This document shows, piece by piece, positions 37,164 to 49,465 of a stretch of 64,000 bases of DNA (the first letter of the stretch is position 1; each line of letters opens with the position of its first letter). The position numbers were made by a program, and so were the translations under genes. The notes under the pieces are model-generated. The model saw nothing but the letters and a program-made list of their open reading frames with translations, was not told where the DNA came from and ran no database searches. This DNA is from Crocinitomicaceae bacterium (GTDB lineage: Bacteria > Bacteroidota > Bacteroidia > Flavobacteriales_D > Crocinitomicaceae): the NCBI GenBank assembly GCA_016719925.1, contig JADJYC010000002.1, positions 558,001-622,000 of the forward strand, read 5' to 3'.

Positions 37164-38441
37164 ATGAAATTAAACGATTTATTAATTTTTTCCGGTATCA
37201 TTTCCTCAGTTGGATTTGCACAGCCGGCAAATGATGTTTGTGCAAATGCCGTCAGGCTGTGCCCAAATGAGACATTATCCGGAACAACTACTGATGCCAC
37301 AACAGACGGCGCAACAGATTATAACTTTTGTTTTACACCGTCAAATACAGTATGGTATATGTTTACAACTGATTCAGATGGAGGAACTGTAACCATTGAT
37401 TTATCCAACCTCAGCTTTAATCCGGATGTTACGATGGGGCAGCAAATTGAAACACATGCTGTCAGCAACTACCGCCTGCAACACTGCCGGTTATACTCCT
37501 GTTTCTGCTTGTGGTAACGGTGCAACCAATTTCAGCATCACCTCAGCCGTCGCACTGAACGCAAATACTACTTATTATTTTCGGATCAATGGAGTCAATA
37601 CCGGAGCTGGAGTAACTCAGCCTGCCAGAATGATTTGATATTGCAATTTCCGGAAACGGCGTTCAGCAAACAATGCCGGCAGCTTCCATTTCTGCAACCA
37701 ATACCACGCTTTGTCAGGGTGATGTCGAACTGGTAACGGCCACAATTTCTGGCGCTGCTGACACAGTCAATTTTAACTGGTACTTCAATAATACACTCCT
37801 CTCTTCTTCAACAACTGGAAATACTTACGACGCCGGTACATTGAGCGGAACCGGTTATCTGAAATTAATTTTTGAAACAGATTTTCTTTGTACAATTTCT
37901 GATACAACAGACAGCATATTTTTTGACGTTACTGCCATTGACGCTAATGCAGGTCCGGATAAATTTATGGCAGAAGGAGATCAGGTACAGTTAGAAGGAT
38001 CAGGCAGCGGAACGCCTTCATGGACTCCGTCTTCAACACTCACAAGCGCATCCGATTTTACACCGTTTGCTACTCCGCCGTCAACAACAACTTATTTTCT
38101 GACCGTAACAAACGGAACATGCACAGCAACAGACACGAAATGTTTTTGTTGGTGAAATAATTACAGTGTACACCACTTTTACTCCTAACGGAGACAACAT
38201 TAATGATAAGTGGGTAATCAGAAACAGCGGTGGCTTTCCCAACATGAAAATTGTTGTTTATGATCGCTCTGGCCAGGTAGTTTTCAAACAAACCGGGTAT
38301 GAAATTGATGAAGACTGGTGGGATGGTACACTAAAAAATGATCATGCAAATCCATTACCGGCATCTACTTATTTTTATGTGATTGATCTGGTTGATGGTG
38401 ATTATGATTTATTCAAAGGTTCTGTAACTATAATCCGATAG
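37164..38441 (+). CDS. T9SS type B sorting-domain protein (several frameshifts)
   Basis: About 425 residues when reconstructed. Signal peptide about 1-19 (MKLNDLLIFSGIISSVGFAQ), a domain with NDVCANAVRLCPNE and NTVWYMFTTDSDGG (a pattern common in Bacteroidota surface proteins), an Ig-like part (CQGDVELVTATISG), and a C-terminal CHU_C domain (TFTPNGDNINDKWVIRNSGG to VTIIR). Frame changes are needed at about 37430-37475, 37620-37640 and 38140-38155. ATG 37164 starts the signal peptide. The PorP/SprF-like gene begins 3 bases after the stop, as in the other cargo-PorP pairs here. Confidence 0.75.
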
Positions 38442-38444
38442 AAA

Positions 38445-39400
38445 ATGAAAAAGAATTTCTTCACACTTGTTCTTGTTCTGGCCGGATTATCAATTCAGGC
38501 GCAGCAAACAGAACACTTTACACAATATGAATTTAACCAGTTTGCTTTTAATCCAGCAGTAGCAGGGACCAAATCCTGCATTGATATCAGAACCGGATAT
38601 CGTTTTCAATGGGTAGGTATTGAAGGTGCTCCGCAAACCGGATTTATAAATGCACATGCACCCCTTAGGTTCAGCAAAAAAAACAGAAATGCTTTTGGGC
38701 CTAAACACGGTATCGGCGGACAAATTTCCAGAGATGCTTTTGGGCCTTTTTCATTCTTAAGGGCTGAGGTAGTTTATGCGCTGCATATTCCAATAAACAG
38801 AAACTGGACCATGTCTTTTGGAACTTCATTAGGAGTTAAACAAGCAAAGATTTAATAAATCTAGAATCTGACAACAGAATTGTATGATCCTGCTGTACCG
38901 AATTCAAGCCCATCATTTGTGTCTTTCCCTGATGGTAAAGCTGGATTATGGGTTGCTGATAAAAAAACATATGTCGGCCTTTCAATCCATAACTCTATAG
39001 CAGAAACCAGAAAGATGTGTTGAAAACAAGGTCAATGATTTTCAAAGACATTTTTATTTTCTTTTACCGCAGGAAGAAGTTTGTGATTAAAACAGTACAG
39101 ACATAATTCTTCCGTTTTATTTCTTGATGAATGCAAAATAATTCGGTTGATTTTCATCTGAGCGCCGTTGTCGACATGGACAATAAGTTTGCCTTTGGAC
39201 TAGGCTTAAGAAGAACGGATGCAATAACGGCACAGGTGCGTGTTAAGCTTTTTAATTTTGTTTCAGTAGGATATTCTTTTGACTTTGTGATCTCAAAACT
39301 TGCAGGGAATATGTGGTATTCACATGAAATAACGGGAGGATTTAATTCATGTTCCAACTATGGAAACGGAAGCACAACTGATTGTCCGGCATTTGAATAG
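38445..39400 (+). pseudogene. PorP/SprF-like membrane protein, broken
   Basis: The start is intact: signal peptide (ending LSIQAQ) and HFTQYEFNQFAFNPAVAGTKS, RFQWVGIEGAPQTG, all PorP/SprF hallmarks. The first frame stops at 38855. Parts of the middle can be read in other frames (YDPAVPNSSPSFVSFPDGKAG), and the end is intact from 39131 (SAVVDMDNKFAFGLGLRRTDA, VSVGYSFDFVISKL). Several indels between 38850 and 39130 are needed to join them. In gliding bacteria SprF helps secretion or surface attachment of SprB, and this protein may do so for the CHU_C protein just upstream. Whether it is a true pseudogene or a poor consensus is open. Confidence 0.7.
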
Positions 39401-39509
39401 CAAACAACCTTTTGAAAACTAAATGCGTTTATAACTATGAAGGCGTTGAAAACTACTTCAAAAACCAAACCGAACAAAGAGCAGTAGGATTACTTTTAAA
39501 TGACACATT

Positions 39510-42500
39510 ATGACATTTGGACGCGCTCTTTCTAGAATAATTTTACCAGCAGTCTTTTTACTGACGGTTTCATCCGTTTCATTTTCAAAAGATTTTTACT
39601 GGATTGGTAATTCCGGAAACTGGAGTGATGCCACACATTGGTCAAATACAAGCGGAGGCCCTTCATGTGGAAGTATCCCGGACAATAATGATAAGGTCTT
39701 CTTCGACAATGCTTCTTTCAACAAATATTTTCCCATCGTATCATTGGATATCAATGCCGAGATAAGCGAAATAATTGTATCCGCCAATTACTATCCGGTT
39801 TTCAACGGTGAGAATGTTTCTTTGACAATTACAAAAGGAATCAAAGCTATTGATCGATTCAGTTTGTCTTTCAAAGGTGATAGCCGAATTAATTTAACAA
39901 ATAATTCCGATACATTTTCAGCAGTCGATATTACCGGTTGTCATCTTGAATCTGACATTTATTTTAATGGAAAATGGGAATTAAAATCGCATTTCATCAC
40001 TGCGCAAACCAGTGCAGTTTACCTTGAATCCGGAACTTTAACAACAAATGGATTTACATTATGTGCCGGTAGTATTGAAGCTGTAAATCAATTTTATTCA
40101 GATTTTACGAATTCAACCATATTTGGTGTGAACGGCCTCAAGCTTACTAAGTTGAAAAACCTGGGTGGCCCGGCGCATTTTGGTACTGAGAGCGGTACAT
40201 TGAACAACATTGATAAAGACGAGTTTCCGGGTTCATCCTGGTTAAAAACCACATTCAATTGTACTACTGCAGCGCCATTAGTTTTGGATTTAAATATTAC
40301 TTCCAATTACAACGGAGCAGATATAAGTTGCAATGGTGCTTCAGATGGTGAAATAACAGTTGTTGCTTCAGGAACTCCCGGACCATTTTCGTATTCATTG
40401 AACAGCGTTTCGGGTCCCTTTTCAAGTCAAACAGTTTTCACCGGACTCGATGCGGGAACTTATACAGTAACTGTACTAGACTCTTCCAATGAATTATTTC
40501 CCGGCGTATTTGCTCCTTGCAACATATCCATTGTTGTTGAGGAACCCTTAATTTTAACTTTCTCCGTCCTGGGGGTTATTCAGCCTACATGCCCCACGAG
40601 TTGTGATGGTGCCGCAATTACTCTTGTCGACGGAGGAACCAATCCGCCCCCAACAGTATTCTGGCCAAACAGTGGTGAAACTACACCAAATCCATTAGGA
40701 CTTTGCACCGGAAATAATCCGGTAACGGTAACTGATGTGAATGGCTGTACAATATCAGATGTTGTCGTAATCAACAATCCACCGCCAATTCTCGCAAACG
40801 AAACGATTACGCCTCCTTCCTGCAATGGTGATAATGATGCTGAAATTCTCCTAAATCCTTCTGGGGTAACGGCGGTCCATATACTTTTTCTGGGCACCTG
40901 TACCCACCAGCGGACAGGGAACCAACCCGGGAATCGGTTTTACTTCAGGTGCTGTAAACGTAACAATTTTTGATGTTGACGGTTGTGCCGCTCCATTCGC
41001 CTTTAACATCGTTGATCCTCCGATTTTAACTATTTCTGCGGCATTTGTTGCGGATGCATTATGCAACGGCTCATGTGATGGGCAAGCAAGTTCAGCACCC
41101 GTTGGTGGAACCGGTGGATATACATTTGAATGGTTTGACGATGCTACCGGATTAACAACCGGCATTACAGATCAAAACCCGAATACATTGTGTGCTGGTG
41201 ATTATTATGTAGTTGTAACAGACAACAGCGGATGTTCTGTTCAAAGTAATCCCATCACAATCAATGAGCCAACAGCGCTTACTGCAAACGCAAGTGCCAT
41301 TGATGTTTCTTGTTTTGGTGTTTGTGACGGATCAGCATCAGTAAATGTTGCCGGTGGCACACCCGGATACAATTATAACTGGTCTACTGTTCCTGGCGGT
41401 GCAGGGGCCGGCGCAACTCAAAACATAGTCGGTTTATGTCCGGGGCAGTACCAGATAGATGCGACAGACGCTAACGGTTGTCCAATTGTGCCAATCATTG
41501 TTGAAGTTTTTGAACCAGCACCAGTTACTCAATTATTAACATCAACTGACCCAACCTGCTATGATTTGTGTGACGGAACTGCCACAACTGTTGCAGCCGG
41601 GGGTGTTGGAGGATTCACTTATCTCTGGGCTCCGGCACCTGGCGCAGGCCAGGGAACTGCTAATGCAACTGCAATGTGCGAAGACACCTATACATTAACC
41701 GTTACTGATGCAAATGGATGTTTTACGGACACAACTTTTACATTATCAAACCCACCGCTTTATGATATTACAATCAGTCAAACGGATCTTCAGTGTTTTG
41801 GTGATGTGAACGGATCAGTTACTGTTACGGTCAATTCCGGTGGAAGTGGCGCTGGTTACACATATGTATGGGCACCAAATCCTCCTGCCGGACAAGGAAC
41901 ACCGACAGCATCAGGATTAACAACTGGTATTTGGACCGTTACGATTGAAGATGCGTTATTATGCGATACCACTCTGTCATTTACGATTACAAGTCCTTCT
42001 CAGCTCACCGCAAATGCTTCAGTAATTTCACAGGTTTCTTGTTTTGGTGTTTGTGATGGCTCAGGTCAGGTCATAATAGCGGGTGGTACTCCCGGATACA
42101 ATATTCTTTGGAATGATGGAGGCGCACAAACTACTGCCCTTGCATCCAATCTTTGTGATGGAAATTATACAGTAACAGTAACTGACGCTAATGGTTGTAT
42201 AGCCAATGATAATATCATTATAACTGAGCCGGGGCCTTTCCTTTTGGATACAGCATATTCAGATCTTCAGTGTTTTGAAGTATGCGATGTAGACGCAGTT
42301 GTAACAATGCTTGGCGGTGGCTCTGCACCGTATAACATTCAATGGAATGATCCGCTTCTGCAAACAACTTTCACCGCTTTTAATTTGTGCGCCGGAGTTT
42401 ATGACGCCATTGTCACCGACCAAAATCTTTGCGACACCACTATTACATTTACAATCACTGAGCCTGCTGAATTGGTTGTTAGCATTAACAGCAACGTTAG

Positions 42501-45500
42501 TGCATGTTTTGGAACATGTTCAGGAAGTGCATCAGTCAACGCTGTTGGCGGTACAGGTATATTGTCTTATCAATGGTTCAACGCTACTACAGGAGTTGCA
42601 ATTCCTGGAGCAACGCTTCCAAACCTGATCAATCTTTGTCCGGGAGATTATTACTGCATGGTCACTGATGCAAACGGATGCAGCACACAATCATCAACAA
42701 TCACTATTACTGAACTTCCACAAATAACCACATCCATAATTTCTATTACAGATGCTACATGCGGTGTATGTGATGGCGCAGCTCAGGTTAGTGCCGCTGG
42801 TGGGTCAGGAGGTTTTGTTTTTACATGGGCGCCGGTTCCGGGCACTGGTCAGGGAACAACCTCTGTAACTGACATTTGTGCGGGGATTAATACCGTAAGT
42901 ATTGTTGATGCTGCTGGTTGCACCGCAAATATTTCTGTTCCGATTAATAGCATTGCTATTGAAGTTCTGACACTGGACTCAGTGGATGTTTCTTGTTTTG
43001 GATTGTGTGATGGTCAGGCAATTGCCAACTACACATCACTGGACCCTCCGTATACTTTGGAATGGTTTGATAATATTACAGGAATTACTACAGGCATAGT
43101 TGACAATCCGGCCGCAAACCCAAGTACAGCAAACGGACTTTGTGAAGGTGATTATCTTGCTGTATTGACTAATAATACCGGGTGCGTTACTACCGGAGTA
43201 ATAACCATAAATGAGCCAACACAAATTACAGCAACCCTCACACCTACCGACGTAAATTGTAACGGTGATTGCAATGGTACTATTGATGCTGTTGTAGGAG
43301 GTGGAGCTGGTGGTTATGCTTATAGTTGGGCGCCCGCGCCGGGCGGTGGACAAGGAACTCCAAACGCAATCGGATTATGCGATGGAAATTATACTTTAAC
43401 CGTTACGGATTTAAACGGGTGTTCGCAACCATTTACAGGGACAATATCAGAACCGGTTGCACTAAGCATCACAAGCTCAACCTCAGCAGACATTTCCTGT
43501 TTTGGAGCAAATGACGGTACGGCAAACGTAATAGCATCCGGCGGAATACCTCCGCTATCATATGAATGGTTTGATTGTAATACCGGATTAACAACCGGAT
43601 TGACAACTGCGATTATTACCAATCTTTCGCCCGGCATTTATCAGGCTGTTGTGACAGACAATAATGGATGTTCAGTCACCGGTCCTTGTTTACCGGTTGT
43701 GGAGCCGCCAGCACTAACGGCAACTATTAATACTTCCACCGTTAATTGTTTTGGGCTGTGTGATGGGCTTATGGATGTAGCTCCGGCCGGAGGTACAGCG
43801 CCTTACTTTTTCCAGTGGCAAGATGAATTTGCTGTGAATATCGGAGGCCAAACCAACGACACCATGAATAATGTTTGTCAGGGAATTTACAATGTGGTTG
43901 TAACGGATTTTGAAGGTTGTTCAATCAGCTTTGGTCCAATTGATATGACAGCTCCTGCATCGCCCTGGGTAGTTACAACTGCATCATCGGATCCGACCTG
44001 CTCAGGTTCATGTGATGGCACTGCAACAGTTACCGTTCTCGGGGGAAATAATCCTCCATATACATATCTGTGGGATGATCCGTTTGTGCAGGTAACACCT
44101 GACGCAACCAATCTTGTTCAGGCACATGGACCGTAGTAATTTCTGATGCAGGAATTTGCGATACAACCATTTCATTTACATTAATCGATGCCCTGTTGTT
44201 ATGGCAAATGCCACAATAACCAACAACCTTTGCTTTGACGATTGTACCGGTTCCGTTACTCTTAATCCAGGCGGAGGCACAGCACCATACACGGTTGTGT
44301 GGTCTGATGGTCAATTCGGCAACACAGCATCAAACCTTTGCGCAGGCGCAATTACAGCATCCATAACTGATGGAAACGGATGTACGAAAGACACAACAAT
44401 CAATATTACAGAACCAACAGAAATGGTTGTGAATTCATCATTTGCCAATAATGCTACGTGCGGTGTTTGCAATGCAAGTGCAACCGTAAATATTGCAGGT
44501 GGAATTCCAGCATATTCCTATGATTGGAGTCCTGACCCTGGAGCAGGCGAAGGAACCAACAGCGCGTCAGGAATGTGCCCGGGAGTTGTTACCTGTACCA
44601 TCACTGATCAAAACGGGTGCACACTTCTGGAAACTTTCCCGATTTCTGATGTCAACGGTGAAACAGTTAATATTACTTCAACTGATGCTTCATGCTTTGG
44701 TGTATGTGATGGAACTGCAGATGCTGTTTTCGTATGCGGTGATCCGGTTTGTACTCAGGAATGGTTTGATGCAACAACAGGATTAACTACAGGAATTACA
44801 TCCACGCTCATTACAAATTTATGCGCCGGAGACTATTTTGTTGAGGTAGTAAACAACTCTGGTTGCATTACAATTGAGACGGCAACAATAAATAGTCCAA
44901 CACAAATAATAGACAATTCAACAATTGATGACGTAACTTGTAATAATGACTTTGACGGAAGTATTACATTGGCACCAACAGGTGGGTCAGGCGCGGGTTA
45001 TACCTATGTATGGAATCCGGTTCCGCCAAACGGACAAGGAACAAATCAAGCATTAAATATTAATGCCGGAACATGGACCGTTGATATTACCGATAGTGAC
45101 GGATGTACTGAAACCTATTCTTATGATTTAGTGAATCCTCCTTTAATTACATTGAATGCAACACCGACAGATCCAACTTGTGCGGTTTTCTGTAACGGAA
45201 CAATAAGTGTGGTTGCAGCTGGCGGATTTGGCGGTTTTACTTACCAATGGACGACTGGTGGTGCACCAATACCGGGCGAAACCGGACCGTTAATTGCAAA
45301 CCTGTGTTCAGGGAATTATAATATTGATGTGACTGATGCGAACGGTTGTACAGTTAATTTGCCAGCAGACATTACATTAAGTGAGCCAGTACCCGTAAGT
45401 TCTCCAATTTCAGGAACAGATGTTTTGTGTTTTGGTGACTGTTCAGGCACAGCAACTGTAATTCCGGCTGGTGGATTTCCTCCATACATTGTAAACTGGT

Positions 45501-48500
45501 ATGATTCAGGTACCGGTTCTTTGATCGGACAAACAGGCAATACAGCAACTAATCTCTGCACCGGAGTTTACCATGCAGTAATTACAGACAACAACGGATG
45601 TAATTTTACAACAGCCGACCAAACAATTAATGAACCTGCACAACTTACAAATGTTTTGACATTAACAGACGCTTCTTGTTTTGGATTTTGTGATGGCACA
45701 GGAGATTTATTATTAGCCGGAGGAACTCTTCCATATACTTATGAATGGCTTGATGTGATGGGCAATCCTATTCCGGGAGGTACAACTTCAACTATCAATA
45801 ATATGTGTGAAGGAAATTATACAGTTGAGGGAACTGATGCAAACGGATGTTCAACCGGAGTCTTATTTGCTGTAATTAATGGTTTCCCTGAAATCACCGC
45901 AAATGTTTTTACAAACAACGCTAATTGTGGTGTGGCAGACGGAAATGCAACCGTGTTTGCGAACGGTGGTAATCCGCCATATACATATCAATGGCATGAT
46001 AATTTAATGTTGAATATTCCAGGAGAAACTAACAGCATTTTATCGAATGTATTTGCAGGAACATATTTTGTAACTGTAACCGATGCAAACGGATGTTCTC
46101 AAATTTTCCAGGCAGATGTATCTAACTTTTCATCCACCACAATAACATTTGACAGTGTGATAGATCCTGCATGTGCAGGTGGATCAGACGGAAGTATTTC
46201 TATCACAGTTTCAAGTCTAAATCCACCACTTCAATACACCTGGAATCCAGGCGGAATAATTGCAGAAGATCCAACCGGATTAACTGCAGGAAATTATACA
46301 GTACAGGTAACTGATGCTATGGGTTGTATAAATTTCTATAATACTGTTCTCAATGATCCGCTTCCAATTACAGTTGCATCAGTCTCTTCACCATCAGACT
46401 GCGGACAATGCAATGGTACAATAGACATAGTTGTATCCGGAGGAACAGGACTGCTTGCAACATTGTGGAATAATGGTCTTGCAGGAACGTCAATCAACGG
46501 TTTATGTTCAGGTGTTTATCAGGCACAAATTACTGATGCAAATGGATGTGTGTTTTTAGAACCGGTTGATGTTGCAAACACAGGTGGATTAACTGCAGAT
46601 CTTACTTTGACTTCAATTACGTGTGCGGGTGGTTGTGACGGACAAGCTGTAGTAACTGGAAACGGAGGAACCGCACCATATATGTATTCATGGTTGCATG
46701 ATGGTTCTGTATCTGATACACAAACGAATCTATGCGCCGGAAGTTATTTCGTTACCGTCACTGATCAGGCAGGTTGTTCTGTAAATGTTCAGGCAGATTT
46801 ACTGAATCCTAATCCTATTACCGCCGTTGCAACAATTGCTAATCCGGATTGTATGGCGTCAAACGGTTCCATCTCTGTTGTAAGTGCGGATGGAAATTTA
46901 CCACACAGCTATGCATGGGATTTTGGACCAATAACTCCTGCAATCGGAGGTCTTGCGGCGGGAACATATGTACTAACAATAACTGATGCATCAGGTTGTT
47001 CAATGGATTTTACGTATCCGTTAAACAATGCAAATGCTGCTGTAATTACTTTAAGTTCTACGAATGTGTCTTGTTATAATCTTTGCGATGGCACTATTGA
47101 TACACTAGACCTTTTAGGCGGAACAGCCCCGTTTAGCTTTGACTGGTTAGATGGCGCCGGAAACTCAACGGGTGTTACAACGCCCTTGATAACCAACCTG
47201 TGTGATGACGATTATTTACTTCAGGTAACGGATGCATCAGGATGCATTTCTTTTCAGGGCGCAACCATCACTCAGCCTGACACAATTCTGTTGAATCCAT
47301 TATTCTTAATAGATCCAACTTGCAACGGTGTGTGTGACGGTCAAATTGTTTCTAATCCGATAGGTGGAACATTGCCATTTACATTCTTGTGGGATGATCC
47401 GGGTACTCAATCAACATTTGCTGCAAACAATTTATGCGATGGTACATTTACTATAGACATAACTGATGCTAATGGCTGCTCGGCAACACAAACGGGCACA
47501 ATCAATGAGCCGTCTGCAATTTTAATTACTGTAGACAATATTACAGATGCGGCTTGTCTTAATTCAACCGATGGAGCAATAGATATTGCGGCTTCAGGTG
47601 GTACTCCTGGCTATTCATACGAATGGGTTTCTCAAACTGCTGTTGACACCCTTTTAACAGAAGATATTTCTGCTCTTCTTCCAATGAACTATTATTTAAC
47701 TGTTACAGATGCAAATGGTTGTACAGCACAAGACACTCTTGCAGTAGACACGCTGCTGGTTGTAATGGCAAATGCCGGTCCGGATGAATTTATTTGTTAT
47801 CTGGACTCACTTACCTTGATTGGTTCATCTAATGTTGGGCCCGGTGAAATATATACATGGTATGATTCAACCGGCACATTCCTGTTAGACTCTAATGTAA
47901 TGACGCTTCCTGCTGTGCAGGTTGGTTCAACTTCTTTTATACTTGAAGTCAGCTTTGCAGGATGTACTCATACCGATACAATAAACGTTGTAATGAATGG
48001 TCAGTTAACCGTTGATGCCGGACCAGACATAGATCTTTATCCTACGCAAACAGGGCCTATTGGCGGAAACCCAACCACCGTTCCAACCAACGATGTTCTT
48101 TGGACTCCAAACATTTATCTGAACAGCGATACATTGTTTAATCCTACAGTTATAATGCCTGTAGTTTCGACTACTTATTATGTTACTGCGACAGACAGTA
48201 ACGGATGCTCCGTAACTGATTCTGTTTACGTTGAAGTTCTTCCGGAAATTATTATTCCAGACGGTATTTCTCCAAACGGAGATAATCTGAATGAAACATG
48301 GATTTTGGAATTTCTTGAACAATACCCCGGAACAACAATAAAAATTAATGTTTACAACCGTTGGGGTGAATTGTTGTTTGAAAGTGATCAAACCTATAAT
48401 GATGATTGGGGAGGAACAACCAAAGAAGGAAAAAATTACCGGCAGGAACTTACTATTATGTCATAGACATAGAACATCCTGATTTTCCAGAACCATTCAC

Positions 48501-48525
48501 AGGACCAATAACAATTATGTGGTAA
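39510..48525 (+). CDS. Giant SprB-repeat adhesin with type B sorting domain (frameshifted)
   Basis: About 3000 residues over 9 kb. After a signal sequence (ending SVSFSK) comes a domain with FYWIGNSGNWSDATHWS (the G8-like start of many Bacteroidota adhesins), then about 30 SprB-like repeats of 70-90 residues, each with a D-x-x-C-F-G-x-C-D-G core, a GG(T/G)xPY strand and GLCxGxYxxxVTDxNGC. A CHU_C domain ends the protein (DGISPNGDNLNETWILEF). Readable blocks are 39510-40860, 40920-44105 and 44190-48440 with breaks at about 40863-40895, 44115, 44190 and 48435; one A restores the end to TAA 48523-48525. SprB is the mobile gliding adhesin of Flavobacterium johnsoniae. A PorP-like gene follows by 16 bases. 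Confidence 0.85.
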
Positions 48526-48541
48526 ACCTAAAAAGACAACA

Positions 48542-49465
48542 ATGAAAAAAATAGCCTATCTAGCTTTGTTTGTTTTCATGAATGGTCTTTCATGGGAGCA
48601 GCAGTTACCTCAGTTTTCACAATACATGTTCAACCAATATGCATTTAATCCGGCGTATTGCGGAGTCACACCTTCGTGGGAGGCCGTTACAAATAACCGC
48701 TATCAATGAGTTGGAATAACAGATGCTCCAAGAACATTTACTTTATCTGCTCAAGGACCGTTGAAAAAAGAAAACATGGGGCTTGGTGGATATATCTATA
48801 CTGATAATGTTGGGCCCACAAGAAGACTTGGGTTCCAAACATCCTACGCATATCATGTAAGGCTAAATGAAACGATGCAATTGTCATTTGGTCTCTCAAT
48901 GGGGTTTAACCAGTGGATGCTGGATGCAGACAAAATAACCACTTATGATCCGGGCGACTTTTACTTTTCTAGCGGTTTATTAAAATCTGCAGACATGGAC
49001 GGTAAATTTGGTATGTATCTCTATCATGATGACTGGTATTTTGGAGCATCAGTAGAACAAATGCTGCATAACAAAATTACTTTTCTAACAACTCAAACAA
49101 GTTCAGAAAGCTACATGGAAGACCATTTCTATTTCCATGGGGGTTATACATTTCATTTAGACGAGGACTGGGATTTACAACCAACTGCCTTATTAAAGCT
49201 TGGGCTTCCTGCTCCGCCAAAATTTGATATCAATCTAATCACAACATATAAAAAATCCGTTTGGGTTGGTTTTGGATACCGCACGAATGACGCCTGTACA
49301 GCTATGCTGGGCTACTGTTATAAAAATCAGCTTAGAATTGGTTACTCATTTGATTTTACAACAACCGATCTTAGAAATTATAATTCAGGAACACATGAAT
49401 TAATGATGGCTTTCGTATTTGCCAGAACAAAAACGGGAACTCAAAATAACCCATCTTTGGATTAA
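48542..49465 (+). CDS. PorP/SprF-like membrane protein (in-frame TGA)
   Basis: About 307 residues. N-terminal signal, then QFSQYMFNQYAFNPAYCGVTP, the PorP/SprF opening. At 48707-48709 a TGA interrupts NRYQ-stop-VGITDAPRT; the sister protein at 38445 has RFQWVGIEGAPQT, so TGG (Trp) became TGA by one G-to-A change. The frame stays open on both sides and continues with LGGYIYTDNVGPTRR, GFNQWMLDADKITTYDP and RIGYSFDFTTTDL. It follows the giant adhesin by 16 bases and is probably its secretion or anchoring partner. The stop codon is followed in the same frame by TonB-receptor sequence. Confidence 0.8.

Noticed and set aside
43036..43353. A Ser/Thr/Ile-rich 105-residue minus-strand frame within the adhesin
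   Set aside because: It is antisense to SprB repeats, and its low-complexity composition comes from the repeats.
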